From assembly GCA_964423405.1 (NCBI GenBank), contig CAYREY010000012.1, forward strand, positions 14,685 through 78,684: a DNA stretch of 64,000 bases. Reading direction: 5' to 3'. Shown piece by piece: positions 8,308 to 16,592 of the stretch. A program made the translations under genes and the position numbers. The notes below the pieces were generated by a model. It was not told the origin of the DNA. It ran no database searches and saw nothing but the letters and a program-made list of their open reading frames with translations. The DNA comes from Bog-950 sp964423405. Its GTDB lineage: Bacteria; Bacteroidota; Bacteroidia; Chitinophagales; LD1. How positions within the stretch are numbered: the stretch's first letter is position 1; the number at the start of each line of letters is the position of its first letter.

Positions 8308-9246
8308 ATGAGCACTCAAACTATCAGTACTACAGAGTTTAATTTTCCGGGTCAGTCATCAATTTACCATGGTAAAGTACGTGATGTGTACGCCATAGGC
8401 GATAAACTGGCTGTTATAGCAACCGATCGTATTTCGGCGTTTGACCATATACTACCAAAACCAATACCACATAAAGGGGCTGTACTTAACCAGATAGCAA
8501 AACACTTTTTGGAGGCTACCAGCGATATTGTGCCCAACTGGCTGGAGTCGGTACCACACCCTAACGTTTCAATTGGCAAAAAATGCGAACCTGTACGCAT
8601 AGAAATGGTAATACGCGGCTATCTGGCAGGACATGCAGCCCGTACTTATAAGTCGGGCGGCAGAGTGCTATGTGGTGTTACCCTGCCCGAAGGTTTAAAT
8701 GAGAACGATAAGTTACCTGTAAATATTATTACCCCATCTACCAAAGCCGTTGAGGGGCACGATGAGGATATTTCTCGCGAGGATATTTTAAGTCGTGGCC
8801 TGGTGAGTGAAGCTATATACCGGCAGATGGAAGAATATACCCACCAGGTATTTGAACGTGGGCAGAAAATGGCGAACGAGCGAGGGCTGATATTGGTAGA
8901 TACCAAGTATGAGTTTGGTATTTATAATGGACAGGTAATGCTAATAGATGAAATACACACACCAGATTCATCGCGCTATTTTTATCTGGAAGGATATGAA
9001 GAGCGCCAGGCAAAAGGCGAGCCCCAGAAACAGTTAAGTAAAGAGTTTGTACGAGAGTGGCTGATGGCAAACGGGTTTCAGGGTAAAGATGGCCAGGAGA
9101 TGCCTTTTATGCCCGATGGGTTTGTGAATGTTGTAACTGACCGGTACATAGAGTTGTATGAAATAGTAACCGGTAAATCTTTTGTACGGAACACATCTGT
9201 CAATATACTGCAGGATATTGAAAATGCAGTAATAACACACTTGTAG
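8308..9246 (+). CDS. purC: phosphoribosylaminoimidazole-succinocarboxamide synthase
   Basis: SAICAR synthase of de novo purine synthesis: CAIR + L-aspartate + ATP gives SAICAR. Typical motifs are YHGKVRDVY near the N-terminus, DRISAFD, VIRGYLAGHAARTYK, and the C-terminal LVDTKYEFG and DEIHTPDSSRY. At about 312 residues it is the long form (as in yeast and many Bacteroidota), not the ~240-aa E. coli form. The ATG at 8308 is preferred; a GTG at 8290 would add six residues (MNQLTE). It lies in a plus-strand run phoH-purC-SGNH with gaps of 36 and 7 bp. Confidence 0.95.
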   Translation: MSTQTISTTEFNFPGQSSIYHGKVRDVYAIGDKLAVIATDRISAFDHILPKPIPHKGAVLNQIAKHFLEATSDIVPNWLESVPHPNVSIGKKCEPVRIEMVIRGYLAGHAARTYKSGGRVLCGVTLPEGLNENDKLPVNIITPSTKAVEGHDEDISREDILSRGLVSEAIYRQMEEYTHQVFERGQKMANERGLILVDTKYEFGIYNGQVMLIDEIHTPDSSRYFYLEGYEERQAKGEPQKQLSKEFVREWLMANGFQGKDGQEMPFMPDGFVNVVTDRYIELYEIVTGKSFVRNTSVNILQDIENAVITHL

Positions 9247-9253
9247 CTTATTT

Positions 9254-10324
9254 ATGCCTGCAACAAAGCAATTTGGAAGGCTAAGAAAAATACAGTTTAC
9301 GGTTTTTACACTGTTTATAGTACTGTTTCTTTCTTGTGTGGCAGGCGAAGTATTACTACGGTATGTGTTTGTTTTTCCTGGCCCGCCATACGATAACAAG
9401 GTGGCAGACGATAAACTGGGTTGGCTGCCCAGGCCATACTACACGTATTCGTCAACTAGGTTTCCTGATAATGCAGGAGGGCACTATCCGGTTCACTTTT
9501 CCTTTACAAAGCACGGTTTCAGAGCCTGGCCTAAGGCAAAAGATACAACAAAAACTTCCTTCTTGTTTATTGGCGATTCGTTTACAGAGAGCATAGAGTG
9601 CTCTGACAGAAATACCTTTTACAACTTGTTTGGTAATAATAATATAAGGCAGGTTTATGCTTTTGGTTGTTCGGGTTATGGCACTTTGCAGGAACTGATG
9701 ATTATAAGGCGCTTTATTGACTCGATTAAGCCCAACTATGTGGTTTTACAGATGTGTAGTAACGATTTTGCTGATAATTACCCGGCGCTGGAAGAGATTA
9801 CCGGATATAAAGTGGGGCAGCGCAGGCCTTATATGATTAGTGGCAATACTATAGAATATCACCATCCGCACTACATTATTAACGATGTGAAAAAGTACTC
9901 GCGGGTTGCTCATTTTTTAATGACAAAGAGCCGTAATGCTTTGATTCGATTTGGTGTATTGTCAACAGCTACGTTAGATGACATTAAGATAGTTCAGCAG
10001 GAACTTGGGCATCCGGTATATAAAAAGTCGTATTTGGTTACGGCCAATCTTTTGCATAAGATTAAACAACTGGCTGATGAGAAAGGTGCGAAATTGATTG
10101 TTTTTCTGGCAGATAATCTACAACCAACCAGTAAACACCTGAAAGAAATTTGTTTAGTAAACGATGTGACGTTTATTGATGGTGTAGCAGATAGTGTTTT
10201 TCAACACCAGGCTAACGGAGAAACGGTAAGAGCCTATGATGGACATCATTGGAATAGCAACGGGCACCGTATTGTTGCCAGGCAACTTGATATGTATTTT
10301 AATGATACACTGAACCTGCGGTAG
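9254..10324 (+). CDS. SGNH/GDSL-family hydrolase, membrane-anchored
   Basis: A 356-aa protein with one N-terminal membrane segment (about 15-35, FTLFIVLFLSCVAGEVLL) and an extracytoplasmic SGNH hydrolase domain. Block I is FIGDSFTES (catalytic Ser about 112), an Asn block is near QMCSNDFADNY, and block V is YDGHHWNSNGH (Asp/His of the triad). Such enzymes remove or transfer acyl groups on glycans or lipids. It starts 7 bp after purC but functionally seems to belong with the carbamoyltransferase cassette that follows 124 bp later. Its codons are more AT-rich than those of purC. The substrate cannot be told from sequence. Confidence 0.85.
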   Translation: MPATKQFGRLRKIQFTVFTLFIVLFLSCVAGEVLLRYVFVFPGPPYDNKVADDKLGWLPRPYYTYSSTRFPDNAGGHYPVHFSFTKHGFRAWPKAKDTTKTSFLFIGDSFTESIECSDRNTFYNLFGNNNIRQVYAFGCSGYGTLQELMIIRRFIDSIKPNYVVLQMCSNDFADNYPALEEITGYKVGQRRPYMISGNTIEYHHPHYIINDVKKYSRVAHFLMTKSRNALIRFGVLSTATLDDIKIVQQELGHPVYKKSYLVTANLLHKIKQLADEKGAKLIVFLADNLQPTSKHLKEICLVNDVTFIDGVADSVFQHQANGETVRAYDGHHWNSNGHRIVARQLDMYFNDTLNLR

Positions 10325-10448
10325 TTTTTTTGTGCGTTACGTAGTTGTATGCATAGCAAACTGTGTTGTAGCTGTATGAAAACAGCACGAAACGGCCTAA
10401 AGTTGCTAGTAGCAAAGCGAATATATTTACTTAATTAGCTTTCGAAAC

Positions 10449-12311
10449 ATGACTATACTAGGGATATCTGCATTTTATCATGACTCTGCTGCGGCCATTA
10501 TACAAGATGGTAAAATTATAGCGGCAGCTCAGGAGGAGCGTTTTACGCGGGTTAAGCATGATCCTGATTTTCCGGTTAATGCTATTAAGTTCTGCCTCAA
10601 ATATTCGGGCGTTAATATTAACGATATAGATGCAATAGCATTTTATGACAAACCGTTACTTAAGTTTGAACGTCTTTTAGAAACTTATTATGGTTTTGCG
10701 CCAAAGGGGTTACTATCTTTTATCAAGTCGATGCCTGTCTGGATAAAAGAAAAGATGTTTTTGAAGAGGGTGATTAATGAAGAGTTAGAGAAAATTGAAG
10801 GATACGATAAAAGTAAGGCTACTTTTCTTTTTCCTGAGCATCACCTATCGCATGCAGCCAGCGCATTCTATTCATCTCCATATAATGATGCTGCTATATT
10901 AACTATAGATGGGGTAGGAGAGTGGGCTACGGCCTCAATTGGTGTTGGACGTGGCAATTCAATAGAGATATTAAAGGAATTAAGGTTCCCCCACTCGGTA
11001 GGCCTTTTGTATTCTGCCTTTACCTATTTTCTTGGTTTTAAAGTTAATTCGGGCGAGTATAAACTAATGGGCCTGGCCCCATATGGAAACCCCGATTCGC
11101 CGAAGGTAGCTGAGTATATTAGAACTATAAAAGAGAAACTGGTAGATATAAAAGACGATGGTAGTGTTTGGCTAAATCAGGAGTATTTTAACTACGCTAC
11201 GGGCCTGCGCATGGTGCACGATGATAAGTGGGCACAATTGTTCGGATTTAAACGTAAAGAAGAGGACGATGAATTGCAACAGCACCACTGCGACCTGGGG
11301 TATGCTATACAGCAGGTAACCGAAGAGATAGTATATAAAATGGCACAGGAGGCAAAGCGCCTTACTAATTGCGAATACCTGACCATGGCGGGCGGTGTAG
11401 CGCTTAATTGTGTTAGCAATGGCAAGCTATTGCGTAGCAAACTGTTTAAGGATATTTTTATACAGCCCGCTGCCGGCGATGCTGGTGGTGCGTTAGGAGC
11501 TGCACAGGCTGCTTACTATATACACTTTGGCAAAGAACGTAGACCCTGCACCGTGCAGGACGAAATGTATGGGGCATATCTGGGCCCACAGTTTTCGGAT
11601 ATGGATACCGAACTTGATTTGAAGAAGTATAAGGCGGTTTATAAGCGGTTCGAAAACCTGAATGAGCTTTACAGCCTTGTAGCCGATAAAATAGATCAGG
11701 GAAATGTAGTTGGCTGGTTTCAGGGGCGAATGGAGTTTGGCCCAAGGGCACTTGGTAACAGAACTATACTAGGCGATGCCCGCAACCCCGAAATGCAGAA
11801 GAAACTGAATTTGAAAATAAAATACCGCGAAGGTTTCAGGCCGTTTGCCCCATCTGTTAAAGCAGAGGATTGTAAAGAATATTTCGATCTGGATTCTAAT
11901 TCGCCCTACATGCTTATAGTGGCACCGGTAAAACAAGCACGCCGCAATAAAATGCCTGACAACTACAATAGTATGTCATTGATGGAGCGGTTGTATGTAT
12001 TGCGATCTGACCTGCCGGCCATTACGCACATAGATTTTTCTGCCCGTGTGCAAACCATACATAAGGAAACCAATGAGCGCTACTGGAGTTTGTTAGATAC
12101 GTTTAAGCAGAAAACAGGCTACGGTGTAATGGTAAATACCAGCTTTAATGTACGCGGCGAGCCACCTGTTTGTACCCCCGACGATGCCTACAAATGTTTT
12201 ATGCGAACAGAGATGGATTACCTGGTAGTTGGCAATTACTTTATGAGCAAGGCAGAACAGCCCGAGTGGAAAGAAAAAGACGATTGGAGAAAAGAGTTTA
12301 AATTAGATTAA
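10449..12311 (+). CDS. NodU/CmcH/TobZ-type carbamoyltransferase (SxtI-like)
   Basis: A 620-aa O-carbamoyltransferase. It uses carbamoyl phosphate and ATP to form carbamoyl-adenylate and passes the carbamoyl group to a hydroxyl of a sugar or other acceptor. The N-terminal Kae1-like domain begins ILGISAFYHDSAAA and contains EERFTRVKHD, HHLSHAASAFYSS and TIDGVGEWAT. The C-terminal YrdC-like region carries FGPRALGNRTILGDARNP and VNTSFNVRGEPPVC. Length and both domains are complete. Close downstream partners are a DUF5989 peptide (12 bp gap) and an SxtJ-like membrane protein, the same trio as sxtI-sxtK-sxtJ of saxitoxin clusters. The acceptor here is unknown; a cell-envelope glycan is my guess. 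Confidence 0.93.
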   Translation: MTILGISAFYHDSAAAIIQDGKIIAAAQEERFTRVKHDPDFPVNAIKFCLKYSGVNINDIDAIAFYDKPLLKFERLLETYYGFAPKGLLSFIKSMPVWIKEKMFLKRVINEELEKIEGYDKSKATFLFPEHHLSHAASAFYSSPYNDAAILTIDGVGEWATASIGVGRGNSIEILKELRFPHSVGLLYSAFTYFLGFKVNSGEYKLMGLAPYGNPDSPKVAEYIRTIKEKLVDIKDDGSVWLNQEYFNYATGLRMVHDDKWAQLFGFKRKEEDDELQQHHCDLGYAIQQVTEEIVYKMAQEAKRLTNCEYLTMAGGVALNCVSNGKLLRSKLFKDIFIQPAAGDAGGALGAAQAAYYIHFGKERRPCTVQDEMYGAYLGPQFSDMDTELDLKKYKAVYKRFENLNELYSLVADKIDQGNVVGWFQGRMEFGPRALGNRTILGDARNPEMQKKLNLKIKYREGFRPFAPSVKAEDCKEYFDLDSNSPYMLIVAPVKQARRNKMPDNYNSMSLMERLYVLRSDLPAITHIDFSARVQTIHKETNERYWSLLDTFKQKTGYGVMVNTSFNVRGEPPVCTPDDAYKCFMRTEMDYLVVGNYFMSKAEQPEWKEKDDWRKEFKLD

Positions 12312-12323
12312 AACAAGTAACGT

Positions 12324-12473
12324 ATGGATTTTTTAAAAGACTTGTGGCTGTTTCTGAGCGAGCGGAAAAAATGGTGGTTGTTACCTATGATAATCGTATT
12401 GTTATTGATAGGTGTACTAATTGTTATTGGTGGCAGTTCGGCTGTTGCACCGTTTGTTTACACGCTGTTTTAA
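12324..12473 (+). CDS. DUF5989 (SxtK-like) membrane peptide, 49 aa
   Basis: A 49-residue protein: N-terminus MDFLKDLWLFLSERKKWW, one transmembrane helix (about 19-38, LLPMIIVLLLIGVLIVIGG), and the characteristic tail GSSAVAPFVYTLF. This tail and the position right behind a NodU-type carbamoyltransferase identify the DUF5989 family, which includes SxtK of saxitoxin clusters. It starts 12 bp after the transferase stop and ends 4 bp before the SxtJ-like gene, so the three are surely one transcript. The function is unknown; a membrane anchor or partner for the transferase is plausible. Confidence 0.88.
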   Translation: MDFLKDLWLFLSERKKWWLLPMIIVLLLIGVLIVIGGSSAVAPFVYTLF

Positions 12474-12477
12474 TTGT

Positions 12478-12867
12478 ATGAAAGCACCCAAGGCTACCCG
12501 CGAAAAAGAACTGGAAACAATACTGGTGCTATGTGTAGCATTGGTAGTTGTATATTTTGTAACCGGTAAGCAACATGCTTATTGGCTAAGCCTAAGCGTG
12601 GTGCTAGGGCTTATTGGTATGTTCTCTAAATGGTTGACGGCTAAAATTTCGTGGGCGTGGTTAATGCTGGGTGAGTTGATGGGTGCCGTAATGAGTAAAG
12701 TTATTCTGAGTATTGTATTCTTCGTTTTCCTCTTTCCTATAGCGCTACTATCGCGTCTGTTTAGCGGCAATAAAAACAGCCTGCAGCTAAAAAAAGGTAA
12801 TGTATCTTCATATTATTTTGAGCGCAACCACAAATACGAAGCAAAAGACCTAAAAAACGTGTGGTAA
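12478..12867 (+). CDS. SxtJ-like membrane protein
   Basis: A 129-aa protein with three or four predicted membrane segments (about 14-30, 36-52, 58-72 and 75-95) and a polar C-terminal tail containing SYYFERNHKYEAKDLKNVW. Size, topology and position after carbamoyltransferase and DUF5989 fit the SxtJ family named from saxitoxin clusters. The ATG at 12478 lies 4 bp after the previous stop; a longer frame from 12421 would overlap the DUF5989 gene and is rejected. Biochemical role unknown. Confidence 0.8.
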   Translation: MKAPKATREKELETILVLCVALVVVYFVTGKQHAYWLSLSVVLGLIGMFSKWLTAKISWAWLMLGELMGAVMSKVILSIVFFVFLFPIALLSRLFSGNKNSLQLKKGNVSSYYFERNHKYEAKDLKNVW

Positions 12868-13076
12868 CAACAGTTGCCGATTTGGTGCGTGTTTTTCATT
12901 TTGGTATGGTTGATGGCTTAGGATACACCTTGTTGTTTTTTTTAGCAAATTTTTATTTATTTGATTATCAGGTACTTGTACTTTGTTTACAAGCCTGATT
13001 CTTTATAATGGCATTGTATTGGCAATTGTAATGGTCCCTGAGTATTTGTTTACGGCAAAACAGCACACGGACCATT

Positions 13077-13430
13077 ATGATAGTATCTGAAAGAATTAGA
13101 CGCATACGCGAAATCAGAGGATTGAAACAGGCGAACGTTGCCCGGGAGTTGAATATTACCCAGCAGTCGTATGGTAACCTCGAAAACCATTTAAACAACC
13201 CCAAGCTGGAAACACTGGCGCGCTTTTGCGATGTGATGCATCTGCCATTGTTTTTTCTGCTGGATAGTAACATCCCCATTACCGATGAGAACGTAGAACT
13301 GTTCAGCAAAAAAGGTATTGGCGAGATATACGACAACTATCAAAAACTAAAGGAACGCCTGGAGTTTTATGAAGAGATACGTCAAAACCGCTCAGGGCAT
13401 CAACGTCCGGAGCCTCCTCAAAACGCATAG
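13077..13430 (+). CDS. XRE-family helix-turn-helix regulator
   Basis: A 117-aa protein with a Cro/cI-type HTH at about 5-60: RIRRIREIRGLKQANVAREL for the first helices, then QQSYGNLENHLNNPKLETLARFC. The C-terminal half has a helical segment YDNYQKLKERLEFYEEI that may mediate dimerisation. It stands alone, with 209 bp before it and a convergent L,D-transpeptidase gene 5 bp after it. No partner toxin or phage gene is nearby. Targets unknown. Confidence 0.85.
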   Translation: MIVSERIRRIREIRGLKQANVARELNITQQSYGNLENHLNNPKLETLARFCDVMHLPLFFLLDSNIPITDENVELFSKKGIGEIYDNYQKLKERLEFYEEIRQNRSGHQRPEPPQNA

Positions 13431-13435
13431 CAGGC

Positions 13436-13981
13436 TTATGGCATAATCAGTATAGGGGTGCCGCTTTTTACTTTCCCAAAAATTTCATCAATTTCTTCAT
13501 TACGCATGGCTATACAGCCAAATGTCCAGTCGTTCTGGTAACGGTCGGTACCTACATTGGCATCGGCGTTAGGCAGGCCGTGTATCATAATATCGCCACC
13601 GGCAGATTTGCCTAATTTTTTAGCGTGGGCAATATCCTGCTGGTTAGGGTATGATATAGCCAGGCTTTTGTGAAAAAGGCTATTAGGGTTGGCATAGGAT
13701 ATATGGTATAAACCTTCGGGTGTTTTGTAATCGCCGCTTACCTGTTTGCGCCCTACCGGATTTAACCCCAGGTGTATGCGGTAAATTTTAAGCAATCGGC
13801 CTTCGCCAAACACATATAACTCGCGGCTTTGCTTTATTACCGCTATGCTATCTATTACCGCATTGGCCGGTAACCGTAACATATATGGCGAAATGGCGTT
13901 ATCGCGTGCTTTACCTGCAAAGCCCATGTGTGCACCGGCAAGCAGTGCAAGCAAAAATAGTATGGCTGTTATTTTTTTCAT
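13436..13981 (-). CDS. L,D-transpeptidase (YkuD) family protein
   Basis: A 181-aa exported protein. The signal peptide (1-22) is followed by a YkuD catalytic domain covering most of the rest. The active-site segment is GDIMIHG (about 129-135) and later WTFGCIAMRN, with catalytic Cys in the usual HG...GC(I/V)AM pattern. Members form 3-3 cross-links in peptidoglycan or attach proteins to it; small single-domain versions like this one may also be hydrolases (compare E. coli YafK/DpaA). Convergent with the XRE gene. Confidence 0.87.
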   Translation of the reverse strand: MKKITAILFLLALLAGAHMGFAGKARDNAISPYMLRLPANAVIDSIAVIKQSRELYVFGEGRLLKIYRIHLGLNPVGRKQVSGDYKTPEGLYHISYANPNSLFHKSLAISYPNQQDIAHAKKLGKSAGGDIMIHGLPNADANVGTDRYQNDWTFGCIAMRNEEIDEIFGKVKSGTPILIMP

Positions 13982-14062
13982 GGTAGCAGGTGCATCATAT
14001 TACAACAACGCACCGGTGGCTTTTTTTAGTATGCAGGTTGGATGTTATTTATAACCAAAAGT

Positions 14063-14725
14063 TTAACGGCTTCCAAATAATATACTGCCTACCCGCACCA
14101 GTGTAGCGCCATGTTTAAGGGCCAGGTGATAATCTGAACTCATACCCATCGATAACTCGCAGAAGTAAGGCGCATGGGCAAAATAGCGTGCTTGTATGGT
14201 GCCAAAGATTTTTTTGAGTGTAGCAAATTCAGTTTCTATCAGGGTTTCATCATCTGTGTTGGTGGCCATTCCCATCAGTCCGCATACGCGTATGTGCTGA
14301 AGCTTATGGTATTCACTACTGTTCAGTAGTGTTTCCAGTTCTGTTTCATCTAAGCCAAATTTGGTTTCCTCGCTGGCTATATACACCTGTAGCAGGCAAT
14401 TGATAGTACGGTTGTTTTTTGCGGCCTGTTTATCTATTTCCTGTAATAGCTTTAAACTATCTACCGATTGTATGAGCGAAACAAAGGGGGCTACATACTT
14501 TACCTTATTGGTTTGCAGGTGGCCTATCAGGTGCCAATCTATATCTTTTGGCAGGGCTTCGTACTTGCTAGCCAGTTCCTGTACTTTGTTTTCGCCAAAA
14601 ATACGGTGGCCGGTATTGTACAATTGTAAAATATCCTCCACCGGTTTCGTTTTAGATACAGCTACCAGCCTGGCACCATAAGGCTCCAGTTCGGTTATCA
14701 GCTGTTTGTATTTTTCAATATTCAT
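14063..14725 (-). CDS. YggS-family PLP-binding homeostasis protein
   Basis: A 220-aa cytosolic protein of the YggS/PLPBP family (alanine-racemase-like TIM barrel without racemase partner domain). The PLP lysine is in LVAVSKTKP (about Lys25-Lys27); IFGENKVQEL, WHLIGHLQTNKVK and ELSMGMSSDYHLA are family signatures. It maintains pyridoxal-phosphate balance and keto-acid/amino-acid pools. It diverges from the DUF4296 lipoprotein gene with a gap of about 35 bp, so promoters must overlap. Confidence 0.93.
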   Translation of the reverse strand: MNIEKYKQLITELEPYGARLVAVSKTKPVEDILQLYNTGHRIFGENKVQELASKYEALPKDIDWHLIGHLQTNKVKYVAPFVSLIQSVDSLKLLQEIDKQAAKNNRTINCLLQVYIASEETKFGLDETELETLLNSSEYHKLQHIRVCGLMGMATNTDDETLIETEFATLKKIFGTIQARYFAHAPYFCELSMGMSSDYHLALKHGATLVRVGSILFGSR

Positions 14726-14739
14726 TTAACCAGTAATTC

Positions 14740-14747
14740 TATTTTTG
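14740..14747 (+). promoter_or_regulatory. -7 box TAnnTTTG before DUF4296 gene
   Basis: TATTTTTG matches TAnnTTTG exactly, 14 bp before the ATG at 14762. It implies a very short leader and supports the inner ATG over the one at 14756. Confidence 0.45.
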
Positions 14748-14761
14748 GGGGGCTAATGTAT

Positions 14762-15106
14762 ATGAAGCGATTAACTCTGTTTATACTTATTTTACTTTCG
14801 GCGTGTAAATCTGACAGGCCCGATATACCGGCTGATGTAATGCCGCCGGAAAAAATGATTGCTATTATGCAGGATATGCATATAGTAGATGCTGTAGCCG
14901 AAAACAAAGGCCAGATGGGGATGGATGAAAAGATGCTTGCCGAAGAATACCACGAACAACTGTTTAAAAACCACGGCACTACCAGGACTGAGTTTTTAAA
15001 GAGTTTTGCATTTTATGAAGATAACCCCAAACTGCTGGACGAGTTATATAATACAGTTTTACAGGACCTGAGCAAGCGCGAGGCGGCAGTAAGCAAGGAT
15101 AAATAA
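14762..15106 (+). CDS. DUF4296 lipoprotein
   Basis: A 114-aa lipoprotein. The lipobox LLSAC places the lipidated Cys at about residue 15. The mature part is helical with PPEKMIAIMQDMHIVDAV and FLKSFAFYEDNPKLLDELY, which fit the Bacteroidota-specific DUF4296 family. Function unknown; probably periplasm-facing. An ATG two codons earlier (14756) is possible. The CoA-transferase genes follow 26 bp later on the same strand. Confidence 0.8.
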   Translation: MKRLTLFILILLSACKSDRPDIPADVMPPEKMIAIMQDMHIVDAVAENKGQMGMDEKMLAEEYHEQLFKNHGTTRTEFLKSFAFYEDNPKLLDELYNTVLQDLSKREAAVSKDK

Positions 15107-15132
15107 CAGAAATAATACAAACACAATAAACC

Positions 15133-15825
15133 ATGAATAAAGTAGTAGCCAATGCCGATGAGGCAGTAAAAGATATACAGGACAACGCCGTGATTATGCT
15201 GGGCGGTTTTGGCCTGTGCGGCATACCCGAAAACAGTATTGCAGCACTTATACGCAAAGGTGTAAAAGGCTTAACCTGCATAAGCAACAATGCCGGTGTA
15301 GATGATTTTGGTATAGGCCTGATGCTGAAAACACGCCAGGTTAAAAAAATGATTTCGAGTTATGTGGGTGAGAATGCCGAGTTTGAACGCCAATTGCTGA
15401 GCGGCGAACTGGAGGTAGAACTGATACCACAGGGTACGCTGGCCACCCGTTGTATGATGGCCGGTTATGGCATACCGGCATTTTTTACCCCGGCAGGTGT
15501 GGGTACCGAGATTGCCAATGGTAAAGAGACCCGCGAATTTAATGGTAAAGAGTATTTGATGGAGCATGCCTTTGAATCGGACTTTGCCATAGTAAAAGCA
15601 TGGAAAGGCGATACGGCCGGTAACCTTATTTACCGCGGTACAGCACGTAACTTTAACCCTATGATGGCTATGGCTGGTAAAATTACCATAGCCGAGGTAG
15701 AAGAACTGGTACCTGCCGGCGAACTGGACCCTAACGAAATACACACCGCCGGTATTTTTGTAAACCGCATATTTAAAGGCGAGCAGTACGAAAAGCGTAT
15801 TGAGCAGCGCACGGTTAGAAAGTAG
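15133..15825 (+). CDS. scoA: 3-oxoacid CoA-transferase subunit A
   Basis: A 230-aa alpha subunit of a family I CoA-transferase (succinyl-CoA:3-ketoacid type). The glycine-rich IMLGGFGLCGIPENSI near residue 20 and FFTPAGVGTEIANGKE are typical. With subunit B it moves CoA from succinyl-CoA to acetoacetate or a related acid. The B subunit gene follows 77 bp later; the intervening sequence holds a heptameric repeat block (15824-15851). Which acid is the physiological substrate cannot be read from sequence. Confidence 0.93.
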   Translation: MNKVVANADEAVKDIQDNAVIMLGGFGLCGIPENSIAALIRKGVKGLTCISNNAGVDDFGIGLMLKTRQVKKMISSYVGENAEFERQLLSGELEVELIPQGTLATRCMMAGYGIPAFFTPAGVGTEIANGKETREFNGKEYLMEHAFESDFAIVKAWKGDTAGNLIYRGTARNFNPMMAMAGKITIAEVEELVPAGELDPNEIHTAGIFVNRIFKGEQYEKRIEQRTVRK

Positions 15826-15851
15826 TTGGTAGTCGGCAGTTAACAGTTGGC
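15824..15851. repeat. four-unit heptameric repeat (AGTYGGC-like)
   Basis: Four consecutive 7-mers (AGTTGGT, AGTCGGC, then two variants) fill 28 bp between the two CoA-transferase genes, overlapping the stop of the first. The same heptad type recurs at 24081-24108, 31746-31773 and 31792-31819. Confidence 0.6.
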
Positions 15852-15902
15852 AAAAAAGCAGATCAATTAATACAAAACATTAACACGTTAACACAATATA
15901 AA

Positions 15903-16559
15903 ATGGGTTTAACCAAAGAACAGATTGCGCAGCGCGTAGCCCGCGAATTACAGGATGGATTTTATGTAAACCTGGGTATAGGCATACCAACCCTGGTGGC
16001 TAATTATATACCGGCAGGCATGGATGTGGTATTACAATCAGAAAACGGCTTGCTGGGTATGGGGCCTTTCCCTACCGAAGACCAGGTGGACCCCGATTTG
16101 ATTAATGCCGGTAAGCAAACCATAACAACTTTGCCCGGCACTTCGTTTTTCGATTCGGCATACAGCTTTGGTATGATACGCTCGCAGCGTATAGACCTGA
16201 CAGTGCTGGGTGCTATGGAGGTTTCGCAAAACGGCGATATAGCCAACTGGAAAATACCCGGAAAACTAATTAAAGGCATGGGTGGTGCCATGGACCTGGT
16301 AGCCTCTGCCCGTAACATTATTGTTACCATGATGCAGACCAACCCGAAAGGCGAATCTAAACTACTGGCAGCGTGTACCCTGCCGCTTACCGGTAAGCAC
16401 TGCATACAGCGTGTACTAACCGACCTTGGTTTTTACGATATTAAAGACGGTGCTTTTTACCTGACAGAGATTGCCCCCGGTGTAACCGTTGATGAGGTGA
16501 AAGCTAAAACACTGGGTAAACTGGTGATTAGCGATAACCTGAAGACTATGGATATTTAA
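15903..16559 (+). CDS. scoB: 3-oxoacid CoA-transferase subunit B
   Basis: A 218-aa beta subunit of the same CoA-transferase. The catalytic Glu lies in QSENGLLGMGPFP (about Glu45), the SxENG motif of family I enzymes; GIGIPTLVANY precedes it. GAMEVSQNGDIANWKIPG and KGMGGAMDLV are further signatures. It forms the working enzyme with the product of 15133-15825. Confidence 0.94.
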   Translation: MGLTKEQIAQRVARELQDGFYVNLGIGIPTLVANYIPAGMDVVLQSENGLLGMGPFPTEDQVDPDLINAGKQTITTLPGTSFFDSAYSFGMIRSQRIDLTVLGAMEVSQNGDIANWKIPGKLIKGMGGAMDLVASARNIIVTMMQTNPKGESKLLAACTLPLTGKHCIQRVLTDLGFYDIKDGAFYLTEIAPGVTVDEVKAKTLGKLVISDNLKTMDI

Positions 16560-16592
16560 GCATCTGCCGGTTAATCCGGAAATTTTTGTACC

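Noticed and set aside
13077..13981. toxin-antitoxin pair of the XRE regulator and the neighbouring gene
   Set aside because: The neighbour is a convergent L,D-transpeptidase, not a toxin.
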